A DNA stretch of 64,000 nucleotides, taken from contig JBCBQC010000007.1 of NCBI GenBank assembly GCA_039820405.1, positions 65,108 to 129,107 on the forward strand. The letters run 5' to 3'. This document shows, in pieces, positions 15,367-24,673 of the stretch. A program made the translations under genes and the position numbers. Each line of letters starts with the position of its first letter. Position 1 is the first letter of the stretch. The notes beneath the pieces are model-generated. The model had not been told where the DNA came from, did not search any database, and was given only the letters and a program-made list of their open reading frames with translations. This stretch comes from CALLVY01 sp937899855. Lineage in GTDB: Bacteria; Bacteroidota; Bacteroidia; Chitinophagales; Saprospiraceae.

Positions 15367-17514
15367 ATGCTCAATCATTTACTTTCCACACTTGGTCTGC
15401 TTTTCCTTGGCTTCCATTTGAACGCCCAAACGATCGCCGAAATTCAAGGAACCGGGGGCGCTTCCCCCTACGCCAACCAAACCATCACCACCACCGGAAT
15501 CGTCACCGCCACCGAAAGTCGGGGCTATTTCCTGCAGGACGGCGTGGCCCCACGCAGCGGCATCTACGTGTTCGACAACAGCCAGTCGCCCAATGTCGGC
15601 GATGAGGTGCGCCTCTCCGCTACGGTGGTCGAATTTTACGAACTGACTGAACTGACCGACGTGAGCAATTTTGAGCTGCTTTCTGCGGATAATCCCCTCC
15701 CCGCCCCCATCCTACTCTCCACCGCTGCGGTCGCCGACGAGGACTACGAAGGCATGCTCATCCGCATCGAGGACGCCACCTGTACCAATACGGATCTGGG
15801 CTTTGGCGAGTGGGAAGTCGACGACGGCAGTGGCCCCGTGGCCATCGACGATCTGATCTTTGCCTTCTCTCCCCAGCTCAATACCGACTACAACGTCACC
15901 GGACCGATGACCTATACCTTTGGCAATTATAAAGTCTTACCTCGCTCGATGGCGGATATTGAGATTGCGCTCCCCCTTTATTTTACCACTCCTCCTCTAG
16001 AAAAAGACCTCCGGACCAACCAGTTGACCTTTACCTGGGAGACCAACGTCCCCGCCAGTACCGCCCTGGCCTACGGCCTGACCCCCAGCCTCGAATTGGG
16101 CACCATCACGGGCACTGACAACGTGATGGCGCACGAAATCGTCCTCGATAACCTGCAAGCCGCCACCGTGTATTACGTCAAGGCCATCTCCGAATCAGGA
16201 ATGAACAGTGCCCCCAGCCTTACCCAGGTGGTCAGTACGGTGTCCAACAGTACGGGCGATATCCGAGTCTACTTCAACCACGAGGTCGACCACTCGGTGG
16301 CCACGGGGCCCCTCGCGGTCAGTACCGATGCCATCATCGACACCATCATTTCCTACCTCGATCGGGCCCAACAGACCCTGGACATTACGATGTACGAGGT
16401 AGAAAACGAGCGCATCATCAACGCCATCGTCGCCGCCGCGGACCGGGGCGTCACGGTCCGCTACCTCAGCGACAACGAAGGCAACAACGAGGTACTCAGT
16501 ACCTTGAGCGACAACAACATCCCCGTGCTGGAGGGCAACGAGACGGGCCTCATGCACGATAAGTTTATCCTCATCGACCGCGCCTCCGTCAACGACAGTT
16601 GGGTGATGACGGGTTCGATGAACCACACCGAGGCCAACCTCGGCTGGGATTTTAACAACGTCATCTGTATCCAAGATCAGGCCCTCGCCAATGCTTACTT
16701 CCTGGAATTTAACGAGATGTGGGGAGGCAGCGATGACCAACCCGACCTCCAGAATGCCAAATTTAGCAATCAAAAGAGCGACAATACCCCCCACCGTTTC
16801 CTGATCGGCGACCGACCGACGGAACTTTATTTTTCCCCCACCGACGGGACCGCCGCCCAAATCAAACGCGTGCTGGATGGGGCGCAAAACGAGCTGGCTT
16901 TTGCCGTGTTGGTCTTTACCGAAAACAGTTTGGGGAGTGCGGTGCTGGATGCCTACGATCGGGGGCTGGAGGTCAGTGGCATCATCGACTACGTGGAGTT
17001 CAACGGCAGTGAGTTTGTCTTTTTGCAAAATAATGATGTCCCCGTGGTGGATTATCAAAACGCCGATGGGTCACAGTGGCCGGACGGCCCGACCCTGCAC
17101 CACAAGTACGCCATCGTCGATTACGCGACCCCGGAGGAGGCGGTCCTGATCACGGGTTCGCACAATTGGACGGCCTCCGCCAATTCGATCCACGACGAGA
17201 ATACCCTCATCATCCGCGACGCCACGCTGGCCAATCTGTACTACCAGGAATTTAGTGCGCGCTACGAGACCCTGACCTCCGTCCGTACGCCCCCCGCTCT
17301 GCGCCCCCTTCGCCTGGGCCCCAATCCGGTAAGCGACCAACTGTGGCTGCGAGCCCCCGAAGCGGGTACCCTGATCGTGACCGACTTGCAAGGACGCCGC
17401 GTGCTGGAGCGCCAATTGGGCACGGGCGAACACCGTATTGCCACCGGGGAATGGCCCGCCGGAATGTACCATTTGCGGCTGGGAGATTCTGGTGGCAAAG
17501 TGGTGAAATTTTAG
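15367..17514 (+). CDS. Secreted double-HKD phospholipase D-like protein, T9SS cargo
   Basis: A 715-residue exported protein. Residues 1-20 form a Sec signal peptide ending at LNAQ. Residues ~21-200 are an OB-fold-like domain (GIVTATESRGYFLQDG, DDYEGMLIRIEDAT type). About 205-290 is a fibronectin III/phosphatase-N-type beta domain. Two phospholipase D domains follow, with HDKFILID (first HKD) followed by MTGSMNHTEANLG, and HHKYAIVD (second HKD) followed by ITGSHNWTASAN. The last ~75 residues are a T9SS sorting domain (GPNPVSDQLWL...WPAGMYHLRLG). PLD enzymes cut phosphodiesters through a His-phospho intermediate; N-terminal OB domains favour a nuclease, but phospholipase activity is possible. 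Confidence 0.9.
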   Translation: MLNHLLSTLGLLFLGFHLNAQTIAEIQGTGGASPYANQTITTTGIVTATESRGYFLQDGVAPRSGIYVFDNSQSPNVGDEVRLSATVVEFYELTELTDVSNFELLSADNPLPAPILLSTAAVADEDYEGMLIRIEDATCTNTDLGFGEWEVDDGSGPVAIDDLIFAFSPQLNTDYNVTGPMTYTFGNYKVLPRSMADIEIALPLYFTTPPLEKDLRTNQLTFTWETNVPASTALAYGLTPSLELGTITGTDNVMAHEIVLDNLQAATVYYVKAISESGMNSAPSLTQVVSTVSNSTGDIRVYFNHEVDHSVATGPLAVSTDAIIDTIISYLDRAQQTLDITMYEVENERIINAIVAAADRGVTVRYLSDNEGNNEVLSTLSDNNIPVLEGNETGLMHDKFILIDRASVNDSWVMTGSMNHTEANLGWDFNNVICIQDQALANAYFLEFNEMWGGSDDQPDLQNAKFSNQKSDNTPHRFLIGDRPTELYFSPTDGTAAQIKRVLDGAQNELAFAVLVFTENSLGSAVLDAYDRGLEVSGIIDYVEFNGSEFVFLQNNDVPVVDYQNADGSQWPDGPTLHHKYAIVDYATPEEAVLITGSHNWTASANSIHDENTLIIRDATLANLYYQEFSARYETLTSVRTPPALRPLRLGPNPVSDQLWLRAPEAGTLIVTDLQGRRVLERQLGTGEHRIATGEWPAGMYHLRLGDSGGKVVKF

Positions 17515-17554
17515 TGAATTGTATTACCTTCGCCGCATTCATCCATCAAAATAA

Positions 17555-18058
17555 ATGCCTATGGCCAGCCCCATCGATCGGGCGGAGATGCTTCAAGAAA
17601 TCCAGTCGGCTCAGTTCGACCGGGACCTCGACGTCACCATCAAAACCTCGGAGGGAGACATTCACCTCACCCTCTTTGCCACCAAAACCCCCAAGACGGT
17701 CGCCAACTTTGTTGGTTTGGCCAAAAGAGGATTTTACGACCAACTGAGTTTTCACCGCGTCATCCCGGACTTTATGATCCAGGGAGGCTGTCCCGAAGGC
17801 TCGGGACGGGGCGGACCGGGTTACCGCTTTGAGGACGAGTTTGTCGCCGAATTGATTCACGATACCCCCGGCGTACTTTCCATGGCCAACGCTGGACCGG
17901 GAACCAACGGTAGCCAATTTTTTATCACCCACGTTCCCACTCCCTGGCTGGACTTCAAGCACACCGTTTTTGGCAAGATCAAAAGTGAAGAAGATCAGCA
18001 GGTGGTCAATGCCGTCCGTCAGGGCAGCCAAATCATCAGCATCGAAATTGCGGAATAA
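17555..18058 (+). CDS. Cyclophilin-type peptidyl-prolyl isomerase
   Basis: A 167-residue single-domain cyclophilin. Core marks are KTVANFVGLAKRGFYDQLSF, FHRVIPDFMIQGGCP (catalytic Arg and Phe), GPGTNGSQFFITHVPTPWLD, and HTVFGKI. It has no signal peptide, so it should work in the cytoplasm, speeding cis-trans isomerisation of Xaa-Pro bonds. The short acidic N-terminus (MPMASPIDRAEMLQEI) precedes the fold. Its last codons overlap the start of the next gene by 11 bp, implying coupled translation. Confidence 0.93.
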   Translation: MPMASPIDRAEMLQEIQSAQFDRDLDVTIKTSEGDIHLTLFATKTPKTVANFVGLAKRGFYDQLSFHRVIPDFMIQGGCPEGSGRGGPGYRFEDEFVAELIHDTPGVLSMANAGPGTNGSQFFITHVPTPWLDFKHTVFGKIKSEEDQQVVNAVRQGSQIISIEIAE

Positions 18059-19634
18059 GTGGATACGGTGGTCTTGGGCGGGCGGGCTGCTGGTCGTTCT
18101 GTTTTTTACGCCCTACTGTAGCGACGCCCCCCCGGCCGAGACCACGGCTCCCACTTCCGCCCAACCCCCCAACGGTCGCGAACTCGCCGCGGCCTACTGC
18201 GCCAATTGCCACCTTTACCCCGAGCCCAAGCTGCTCGACCGAACTACCTGGCGCGACTACATCCTCCCCCGGATGGGTGCCCTCCTGGGCATCTATCGCG
18301 ATGGCTACGGCTATTACGACCGCGTTCCCGACCACTGGCTCGAACCCGGCCCCGGGGGCCAACGCATTCTCACCGCCAATATCTATCCTCCCGAACCACT
18401 CCTCTCCCGCCCCGAATGGGAAGCCATTGCGGATTATTACCTCGCCGAAGCCCCCGAGCAGCTGGAGAGTGCCTCCGCCGATCTGGAGATTAGCGTGGGG
18501 ATTCCGTTTATGAAGGCCCGTACCTTTGCCGAGGGCAACGTCCTGCCGCCCCTCATCCAGGGCATGGGAGTTGATGAGGCGCAAAAGCGGATTTACGTAT
18601 CGGTATTCGAGGAGGGCATCTGGCAGTTTGACTTCCGCGGTCGGCTGCTGGACCGCAGCGAAACCTCGGCACTGGTTCCCAGCTTTACGGTGGATCAAGC
18701 GCACTTTGCGCTGGTGGATATGGGGACGCGCTTGGCTTCGGACCATCCGCAGGGCAGCTTGCAAATTGCCAGCTCCTGGTCGGCTTACCGGGCTGGACGG
18801 AGCCAGCAGCTGCCGGACTTGATGCGTCCCGTACACCTGCGACGGGGCGACCTCAACGGGGATCAGCGCCCCGATTACCTGGTCTGCGAATACGGCAATA
18901 TGCTCGGTCGCCTGGCCTGGTGGGAGGCCAAGGCCGACGGCAGCTTTCAAGCCCATAATCTCTACCCCGACGATGGAGCCGTACGCACCGAAATCGTCGA
19001 TTACGATGGGGACGGGGACCCCGATGTGCTCGCCCTCCAGGCCAACTCCGACGAGGGCATCGACCTGTATCTCAACGAGGGTCAGGGACAATTCGAACGA
19101 CAACGGCTGCTTCGCTTTTTGTCCACCAATGGCTCTACCCATTTCGAGAGTCTGGATTTTGAAGGAGACGGACAGCTGGATCTCTTGGTTTGTAATGGCG
19201 ACAACGGCGACTACCCGCCCATTCTCAAACCCCACCACGGCATCCGCTTGTACCAACGGCAAGGGGAGCGGTACCAAGAACGCTTTTTCCTGCCCCTCAA
19301 CGGCGTCTACCAGGCCACCGCCCGGGATTTTGACTTGGATGGCGATCTGGACATCGCCGCCGTTTCCTTCCACCCCGATTTTGAGCGCCACCCGCAGGAA
19401 AGTTTTGTCCTCTTTATTCAGGAAGCCCCCTACGAGTTTCGCGCTTTTACCATCCCCCAATACGGCTATTCGCGCTGGATGCGTTTGCAGTGCTTCGACT
19501 GGGATGCCGACGGCGACCCCGACCTGCTGCTCTCCGCCTTCAATGCGAAGACACCCGATGTCCCCGAGCGCCGCGCCCGCGACTGGGAAATGACCGGAGA
19601 GGCGCTGCTGCTGTTGGAAAATACGACCCGCTAA
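18048..19634 (+). CDS. Lipoprotein with CxxCH motif and VCBS/FG-GAP repeats
   Basis: A ~528-residue protein. A TTG at 18048 gives the only N-terminus with an export signal: a basic start, a hydrophobic core (GGLLVVLFF) and a Cys at TPYC, a lipobox-like end. Next is LAAAYCANCHLYPEPKLL, a CxxCH that would bind c-type haem. The remainder is a beta-propeller of VCBS/FG-GAP repeats, with calcium loops DLNGDQRPD, DYDGDGDPD, DFEGDGQLD, DFDLDGDLD and DWDADGDPD. This family is common in Bacteroidota and Planctomycetes; the role is unknown. A longer frame from 17970 would lie inside the cyclophilin gene and lacks an export signal. Confidence 0.8.
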   Translation: MRNKWIRWSWAGGLLVVLFFTPYCSDAPPAETTAPTSAQPPNGRELAAAYCANCHLYPEPKLLDRTTWRDYILPRMGALLGIYRDGYGYYDRVPDHWLEPGPGGQRILTANIYPPEPLLSRPEWEAIADYYLAEAPEQLESASADLEISVGIPFMKARTFAEGNVLPPLIQGMGVDEAQKRIYVSVFEEGIWQFDFRGRLLDRSETSALVPSFTVDQAHFALVDMGTRLASDHPQGSLQIASSWSAYRAGRSQQLPDLMRPVHLRRGDLNGDQRPDYLVCEYGNMLGRLAWWEAKADGSFQAHNLYPDDGAVRTEIVDYDGDGDPDVLALQANSDEGIDLYLNEGQGQFERQRLLRFLSTNGSTHFESLDFEGDGQLDLLVCNGDNGDYPPILKPHHGIRLYQRQGERYQERFFLPLNGVYQATARDFDLDGDLDIAAVSFHPDFERHPQESFVLFIQEAPYEFRAFTIPQYGYSRWMRLQCFDWDADGDPDLLLSAFNAKTPDVPERRARDWEMTGEALLLLENTTR

Positions 19635-19774
19635 ACCCCCAGCCCCAAGTACTGCCCTCTTCCGACAAGCGGCACTTGTTGAAATACCCATTTGTCAGGT
19701 AGCAAAAAAAATCTCGCGGACAAAGGCCTTATCTTTGTGGCGTCTATTTTGTGGATCACCAACTCCTCCCAGAC

Positions 19775-21445
19775 ATGAAACGCATTTTTTACGCCCTTTT
19801 GCTCTTACTACCCAGCAGTTTACTGGCCCAAGACCAGACCGTCGGTCTTTTCCTAAACGATTCGACGGCCCTGAATGGCTATACCCTTTTCAGCGTCAAC
19901 CGCACCACTTACCTCATCGATAATTGTGGCTACGAAGTTCACCGCTGGAACGGCTCCTCCAACGTGGGGCTGTCGACCTATCTGTTGGAAGACGGTCGGC
20001 TCCTCCGAACGGGCAGCGTGCTCGGTGATATCCAGGGTGCGGGATCGGGCGGGCGCATCGAACTGCTCTCCTGGACGAGCGAACGGCTCTGGACCTTTGA
20101 TTACAATGATTCCGAAGTCCGGCAACACCACGACATCGAAGCCCTACCCAATGGCAATATCCTAATACTGGCCTGGGAGGTGTACTCTCGGGAGGAAGCC
20201 CTGGCGGCCGGACGCGACCCGGAGCTGCTGGAGCTGGATTTTTGGCCCGACCACATCATCGAAGTGGAGCCGGTGGGCACCGACGACGCCCGCATCGTCT
20301 GGGAGTGGCGCGCCTGGGATCACCTGATCCAGGACTTTGACCCGACCAAAGCCAATTACGGGGACGTGGGGGCGCATCCCGAACTGATCGACATCAACCT
20401 GGCGCAGGTGCGGCCGACCAATTTTCCCGGCGTAACGGGCGAAGACTGGATGCACGGCAATAGCATCGACTATCATCCGGAGCGGGACGAGATCGTCATC
20501 AGCGTACGCAACTTTAGCGAATTGCTGGTAATCGATCACAGTACGACCACCGAGGAGGCCGCGGGACACCGCGGCGGCAATTCGGACATGGGGGGAGACC
20601 TCCTCTACCGCTGGGGCAATCCCATGAATTACCGCCGGGGCGACTCCACCGACCAAGTCTTTTTCCAGCAACACGACGCCCGCTGGATTCCGCCGGGCTA
20701 TCCCCATGCGGGGCAAATTCAGGTGTTTAATAATGGCAAGGGCCGCAGCCCCCAGGAGTTTTCGACCGTCGAACGGATCGACCCACCGCTGGATGGGGAA
20801 GGCCGCTACCAGCTGGTGGAAGGGGAAGCCTACGGGCCGGTGCTACCCAGCCGAACCTACCGGGGCAGTACGCCCTTTTTCTCCTCCTTTATGGGCGGCG
20901 CCCAGCCCCTATCCAATGGCAATACCCTGGTTTGCGTCTCGCAACGGGGGGGCTTTATGGAGGTCAATCCCGAAGACAGCGTGGTTTGGCGATACGTCAG
21001 CCCAGTGGGGATCAACGGCCCCGTTGCGCAGGGTACTTTTATCGGGACGCACAACATCTTTCGCGCCACCCGCTACCCGGAAGATTACCCGGCCTTTATC
21101 GGTCGCGAGCTCTTGGCCGGTGCCCCTCTTGAGCGAGACCCCATTCCACTAGACTGCACGATATACAGTGATCCATCGGTGGGGACGACGGAGCGCTGGG
21201 AAGCCGCGGCATCATTCCGGGTGGCCAAGAATCCATTTGGCTCCTTTCTGGCGGTGGAGGGCTTACCGGAGGAAGCCGCCTGGCTGAGGGTATACGATGT
21301 ACTCGGACGGCGCTACCGTAGCGAGCGTGTCGCGGGGGGGAGTCGACGCTGGGACAGCAGTGCCTGGCCCAGTGGATGGTATTGGGTACAATTGCGATCG
21401 GAAGATGGGCGACAACAGGTCGTGCACCCGGTGGTCAAGCAGTGA
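19775..21445 (+). CDS. Secreted arylsulfotransferase-like protein, T9SS cargo
   Basis: A 556-residue protein with a signal peptide (MKRIFYALLLLLPSSLLAQ) and start at 19775. The body is a beta-propeller of the aryl-sulfate sulfotransferase family: HDIEALPNGNILILAWE, a catalytic-region WMHGNSIDYHPERDEIVISV, and FFQQHDARWIPPG. Characterised members move sulfate from phenolic sulfate esters to other phenols using an active-site His. The last ~80 residues are a T9SS sorting domain (VAKNPFGSFLAV...PSGWYWVQLRSEDG). A -7 promoter-like TAtcTTTG lies at 19730. The GTG at 19751 is an alternative start that spoils the signal peptide. Confidence 0.85.
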   Translation: MKRIFYALLLLLPSSLLAQDQTVGLFLNDSTALNGYTLFSVNRTTYLIDNCGYEVHRWNGSSNVGLSTYLLEDGRLLRTGSVLGDIQGAGSGGRIELLSWTSERLWTFDYNDSEVRQHHDIEALPNGNILILAWEVYSREEALAAGRDPELLELDFWPDHIIEVEPVGTDDARIVWEWRAWDHLIQDFDPTKANYGDVGAHPELIDINLAQVRPTNFPGVTGEDWMHGNSIDYHPERDEIVISVRNFSELLVIDHSTTTEEAAGHRGGNSDMGGDLLYRWGNPMNYRRGDSTDQVFFQQHDARWIPPGYPHAGQIQVFNNGKGRSPQEFSTVERIDPPLDGEGRYQLVEGEAYGPVLPSRTYRGSTPFFSSFMGGAQPLSNGNTLVCVSQRGGFMEVNPEDSVVWRYVSPVGINGPVAQGTFIGTHNIFRATRYPEDYPAFIGRELLAGAPLERDPIPLDCTIYSDPSVGTTERWEAAASFRVAKNPFGSFLAVEGLPEEAAWLRVYDVLGRRYRSERVAGGSRRWDSSAWPSGWYWVQLRSEDGRQQVVHPVVKQ

Positions 21446-21510
21446 GTGTAGCCCCCCATCGTAGGTGGATCATTGGGAAACGAATTAAATATTTTCTTCC
21501 CGCGTGATTG

Positions 21511-21542
21511 TTGGGGAGTTTGGGGCAAAAGCAGTAATTTTG
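21511..21542 (+). promoter_or_regulatory. Bacteroidota-type promoter of pckA
   Basis: TAATTTTG at 21535-21542 matches the -7 consensus TAnnTTTG, with a TTG at 21511-21513 upstream after a 21-bp spacer. It predicts a leader of roughly 115 nt before the pckA ATG at 21667. Confidence 0.55.
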
Positions 21543-21666
21543 TTTATACAATGCTAATCAAATACAAACCATTTTAGAACTTACGTGTGGATAGGTCCAT
21601 TTTTTGGAAAATCGCTGGCATTGCATTTAAACCTGTTCAGAGTGGGTTCGGCAAAATTGAATTATT

Positions 21667-23250
21667 ATGAAAAGTTTAAACGAAAAGTCTTTTCTAGTCA
21701 ACCTTCAACCTGCCGCCCTGGTAGAACGAACCATCAAGGATAAGCTCGGTAAATTGAGTAGCACGGGAGCACTGGTGATCAACACCGGTAAGTTTACGGG
21801 TCGCTCGCCCAAGGATCGTTTTATCGTCAAAGATTCCCTCACCGAAGACAAAGTCGATTGGGGCAACATCAACATCGCGATCGAACCCAGCCACTATCAG
21901 GCCCTGGAGGATCGCGTAATGGATTACGTCAACTCTCTGGACGAGGTCTTCGTACGCGACGCGCACGCCTGCGCCAATCCCAACTACCGACTCAAAGTGC
22001 GGGTGTATACCGAATTCCCCTGGCAAAGCCTCTTTGTGTACAACATGTTCGTCCGCCCGACCTCCAAGGACCTCCAGGCCTTCAGCCCCGACTGGCAAGT
22101 TTTCTCCTTCCCCGGTGTAATGGCCGATCCCGAGATCCACGGAACCCGCCAGGAAAACTTTGCCATCATCAACTTTAGCAAAAAAACCATCATCATCGGC
22201 GGAACGGCCTACACCGGTGAAATCAAAAAGGGCATCTTCTCCGTCCTCAACTTTATCCTCCCCACCGAAAATAACGTCCTGCCCATGCACTGCTCGGCCA
22301 ACGTGGGCTCCGATGGGGATACTTCCCTGTTTTTTGGTCTTTCCGGTACGGGAAAAACCACCCTGTCCAACGATCCCGAACGCCGCCTGATCGGCGACGA
22401 CGAGCACGGCTGGTCCAAAGAATCGGTGTTTAACTTCGAAGGCGGCTGCTACGCCAAAACGATCGACCTGTCGGCCAGCAAGGAGCCCCAGATTTACAAC
22501 GCCATCAAATTTGGCGCCCTGCTGGAGAACGTCGGTTTTATGGGCGATGGCTACACCGTCGACTACGCCGATACTACGATCACCCAAAATACGCGGGTGA
22601 GCTATCCGATCTACCACATCGATAATATCATGTTCAAATCGCGGGGCGACATTCCCGAGAACATTTTCTTTCTCACCTGCGATGCCTTTGGCGTATTGCC
22701 TCCGATCAGTAAGCTGACCCCGGAGCAGGCCATGTACCACTTTATCAGCGGCTACACCGCCAAGATTGCGGGGACCGAAGAGGGCATCAACGAGCCGGAA
22801 GCAACTTTCTCGGCCTGTTTTGGAGCACCCTTCCTGCCGCTGCCTCCCACGGCCTACGCCGAACTGCTGGGCGAAAAGATCAAGAAAGGCAGTCGATCGG
22901 GCCACGGAGAGATCAACGTCTGGCTGATCAATACGGGCTGGACCGGTGGTTCCTACGGAGAAGGCAACCGGATCGAACTGTCCTACACCCGCGGAATGAT
23001 CAAGGCCGCCATCACGGGTGCCCTCAACCACGTGGATTACACCATTCACCCCGTCTTCAAGTTGGCCATGCCGACCAAGTGCCCGGACGTTCCCAATGCC
23101 ATCCTCAATCCCCGCGATACCTGGCGCAACGAGGAGGAATACGATAAAGTGGCCCTGCGTTTGGCCGAATTGTTCGCCAGTAACTTTGAAAAGTTCAAGA
23201 CCCGCGCTACCGATGCCATCATCAATGCCGGGCCCGTTCTGGCGGAGTAA
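21667..23250 (+). CDS. pckA: Phosphoenolpyruvate carboxykinase (ATP)
   Basis: A 527-residue ATP-type PEPCK, normal length. Visible motifs: GRSPKDRFIV near the N-terminus, the P-loop LFFGLSGTGKTTLS, IGDDEHGW and the FNFEGGCYAK metal/substrate box. The enzyme turns oxaloacetate and ATP into PEP, CO2 and ADP, the first committed step of gluconeogenesis. It has its own promoter upstream and an intrinsic terminator downstream, so it is likely monocistronic. The nearby fatty-acid and proline catabolic genes also feed the TCA cycle, which fits growth on non-sugar carbon. Confidence 0.97.
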   Translation: MKSLNEKSFLVNLQPAALVERTIKDKLGKLSSTGALVINTGKFTGRSPKDRFIVKDSLTEDKVDWGNINIAIEPSHYQALEDRVMDYVNSLDEVFVRDAHACANPNYRLKVRVYTEFPWQSLFVYNMFVRPTSKDLQAFSPDWQVFSFPGVMADPEIHGTRQENFAIINFSKKTIIIGGTAYTGEIKKGIFSVLNFILPTENNVLPMHCSANVGSDGDTSLFFGLSGTGKTTLSNDPERRLIGDDEHGWSKESVFNFEGGCYAKTIDLSASKEPQIYNAIKFGALLENVGFMGDGYTVDYADTTITQNTRVSYPIYHIDNIMFKSRGDIPENIFFLTCDAFGVLPPISKLTPEQAMYHFISGYTAKIAGTEEGINEPEATFSACFGAPFLPLPPTAYAELLGEKIKKGSRSGHGEINVWLINTGWTGGSYGEGNRIELSYTRGMIKAAITGALNHVDYTIHPVFKLAMPTKCPDVPNAILNPRDTWRNEEEYDKVALRLAELFASNFEKFKTRATDAIINAGPVLAE

Positions 23251-23278
23251 GGCCAACTTTTAGCCAGCGCCTCAACTA

Positions 23279-23313
23279 GGGAAGATCGAATGCGTTTCGG
23301 TCTTCCCTTTTTT
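23279..23313 (+). terminator. Intrinsic terminator of pckA
   Basis: A 12-bp stem with one wobble (23279-23290 with 23296-23307) and a 5-nt loop, followed by six T (23308-23313). It starts 28 bp after the pckA stop codon. Confidence 0.9.
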
Positions 23314-23356
23314 GCTGAATTTGTTAATTTTACGCCCGTACCAAGACGACCCAAGC

Positions 23357-24673
23357 ATGGAATTATCCACCCCACAAAGAGTTAGCCTACTGGTCCTGTT
23401 TTTTATCGGACTCCTACTCGAATTGGGATTGCAAACTTTTTGGATGGGAAAACTGGGGCCTTATCTCAGCCCCGTGGTCTGGCTGCTGGCGGGGATCGTT
23501 TCCTGTGGCTCCGCCCTTTTGCTGGTGGGCTTTAAGAAAAGCCCCCTGCCCGTATCGCGCGATTATTACCAGCGCTACAATAACGCCCTGCTGATCCTAT
23601 CGGTCAGCCTGTTTAGCGCCCTCACCATCGCCGCCTTTCTCAGCAATATCTTTCAGAAATACCCCTCCGATCCGATGAGTTCGGACATTTTACCGTCCCT
23701 AGAATTCTACGTTCGGCGCTTTGTGGGGGGAGAACGGGTCTACCAAGCCATGCCCTTTCCGGGTTGGACGGTGCTCCCCACCTATTTCCCCTTGCTGTGG
23801 ATGCCCTACCTCTTTTCGGAAATCCTCCAGATCGACTATCGCTGGACGGCCTACCTGGTCTTCGTCATTGGCATTTACCTATACAACCTCAAGATCGTCC
23901 GCTACGACAGCCCCTACGCCGAAACCGCCATCAAAGCGCTCCTGCCCTTTCTCTTCCTGCTGGCCTTCATCCAGCACCAGGAACACGTCTTTGGCTACGC
24001 CGTCGAGCTTTTACCAGTGGGCTTTTACCTCATCCTGACCCTGAGCATTTTCAACCGCTCCCGCCTGCTGATGGCCGTTGGCATCCTACTCTGCCTCCTT
24101 TCGCGCTATGCCTTTACCTTTTGGCTGCCCTTCTACTTCTTGGTCATTTGGATGGAATGGGGCTTTAAGGACTTGCTACGGGTGGGGCTGATGGTGCTGG
24201 CGGGCGTACTGGCTTTTTACATTCTCCCTTTCTGGATCAAGGACCCCAGTATCCTTAAAAATGGTTTGGACTATTACGCCGAAACGGCCGTGGGCCAGTG
24301 GCAGCCCCAGAGTTGGCAGGAGGCGGGCGACAAGCCCCACCACCTCAACCGGGGGATGAGCTTCGCCATTTACTTTTACGATTTTGCGGGGGGGAGTTTG
24401 GAAGATAAATTGGCCGCCAATCGCCTGGTTCACCTCCTGGCTTGCGCGCTGGCCGCGGGAATGATCCTGCTGGCTTACCTCTTGCTGCGCAAACGCGGAC
24501 TGAACGTCAAGATTTATCTGCTGGTGAGTTTGAAATTTTACCTCCTGATTTTCTATGGCCTTTTTTACGTCCCCTTTGGCTACCTGTACATGCTACCGCT
24601 CTTTCTCAGCTTTCCCCTACTCTACTACTTGCCCTTCCGGCGGGGGCGTTACTTAGCGCTCTCCAACAATTAG
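23357..24673 (+). CDS. Polytopic membrane protein, possibly a GT-C-type glycosyltransferase
   Basis: A 438-residue protein with about ten hydrophobic helices, start at 23357 (MELSTPQRVSLLVLFF). A large loop after helix three holds EFYVRRFVGGERVYQAMPFPGW and then TYFPLLWMPYLF, and a lumenal-type loop before the last helices is polar. This resembles GT87/DUF2029-type polyprenyl-phosphate-sugar-dependent glycosyltransferases, but I see no certain catalytic Asp motif, so the assignment is tentative. It converges on the CotH gene, and their coding ends overlap by 21 bp, which may produce antisense pairing of the two 3' ends. Confidence 0.7.
   Translation: MELSTPQRVSLLVLFFIGLLLELGLQTFWMGKLGPYLSPVVWLLAGIVSCGSALLLVGFKKSPLPVSRDYYQRYNNALLILSVSLFSALTIAAFLSNIFQKYPSDPMSSDILPSLEFYVRRFVGGERVYQAMPFPGWTVLPTYFPLLWMPYLFSEILQIDYRWTAYLVFVIGIYLYNLKIVRYDSPYAETAIKALLPFLFLLAFIQHQEHVFGYAVELLPVGFYLILTLSIFNRSRLLMAVGILLCLLSRYAFTFWLPFYFLVIWMEWGFKDLLRVGLMVLAGVLAFYILPFWIKDPSILKNGLDYYAETAVGQWQPQSWQEAGDKPHHLNRGMSFAIYFYDFAGGSLEDKLAANRLVHLLACALAAGMILLAYLLLRKRGLNVKIYLLVSLKFYLLIFYGLFYVPFGYLYMLPLFLSFPLLYYLPFRRGRYLALSNN

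Noticed and set aside
18036..19691. A 551-codon minus-strand frame opposite the VCBS lipoprotein
   Set aside because: A shadow of the lipoprotein gene, whose plus-strand product has an export signal and five calcium-loop repeats.
21694..23256. A 520-codon minus-strand frame opposite pckA
   Set aside because: It is a composition shadow of the pckA gene. The plus strand has a full PEPCK with all motifs, and the minus product has no recognisable domain.
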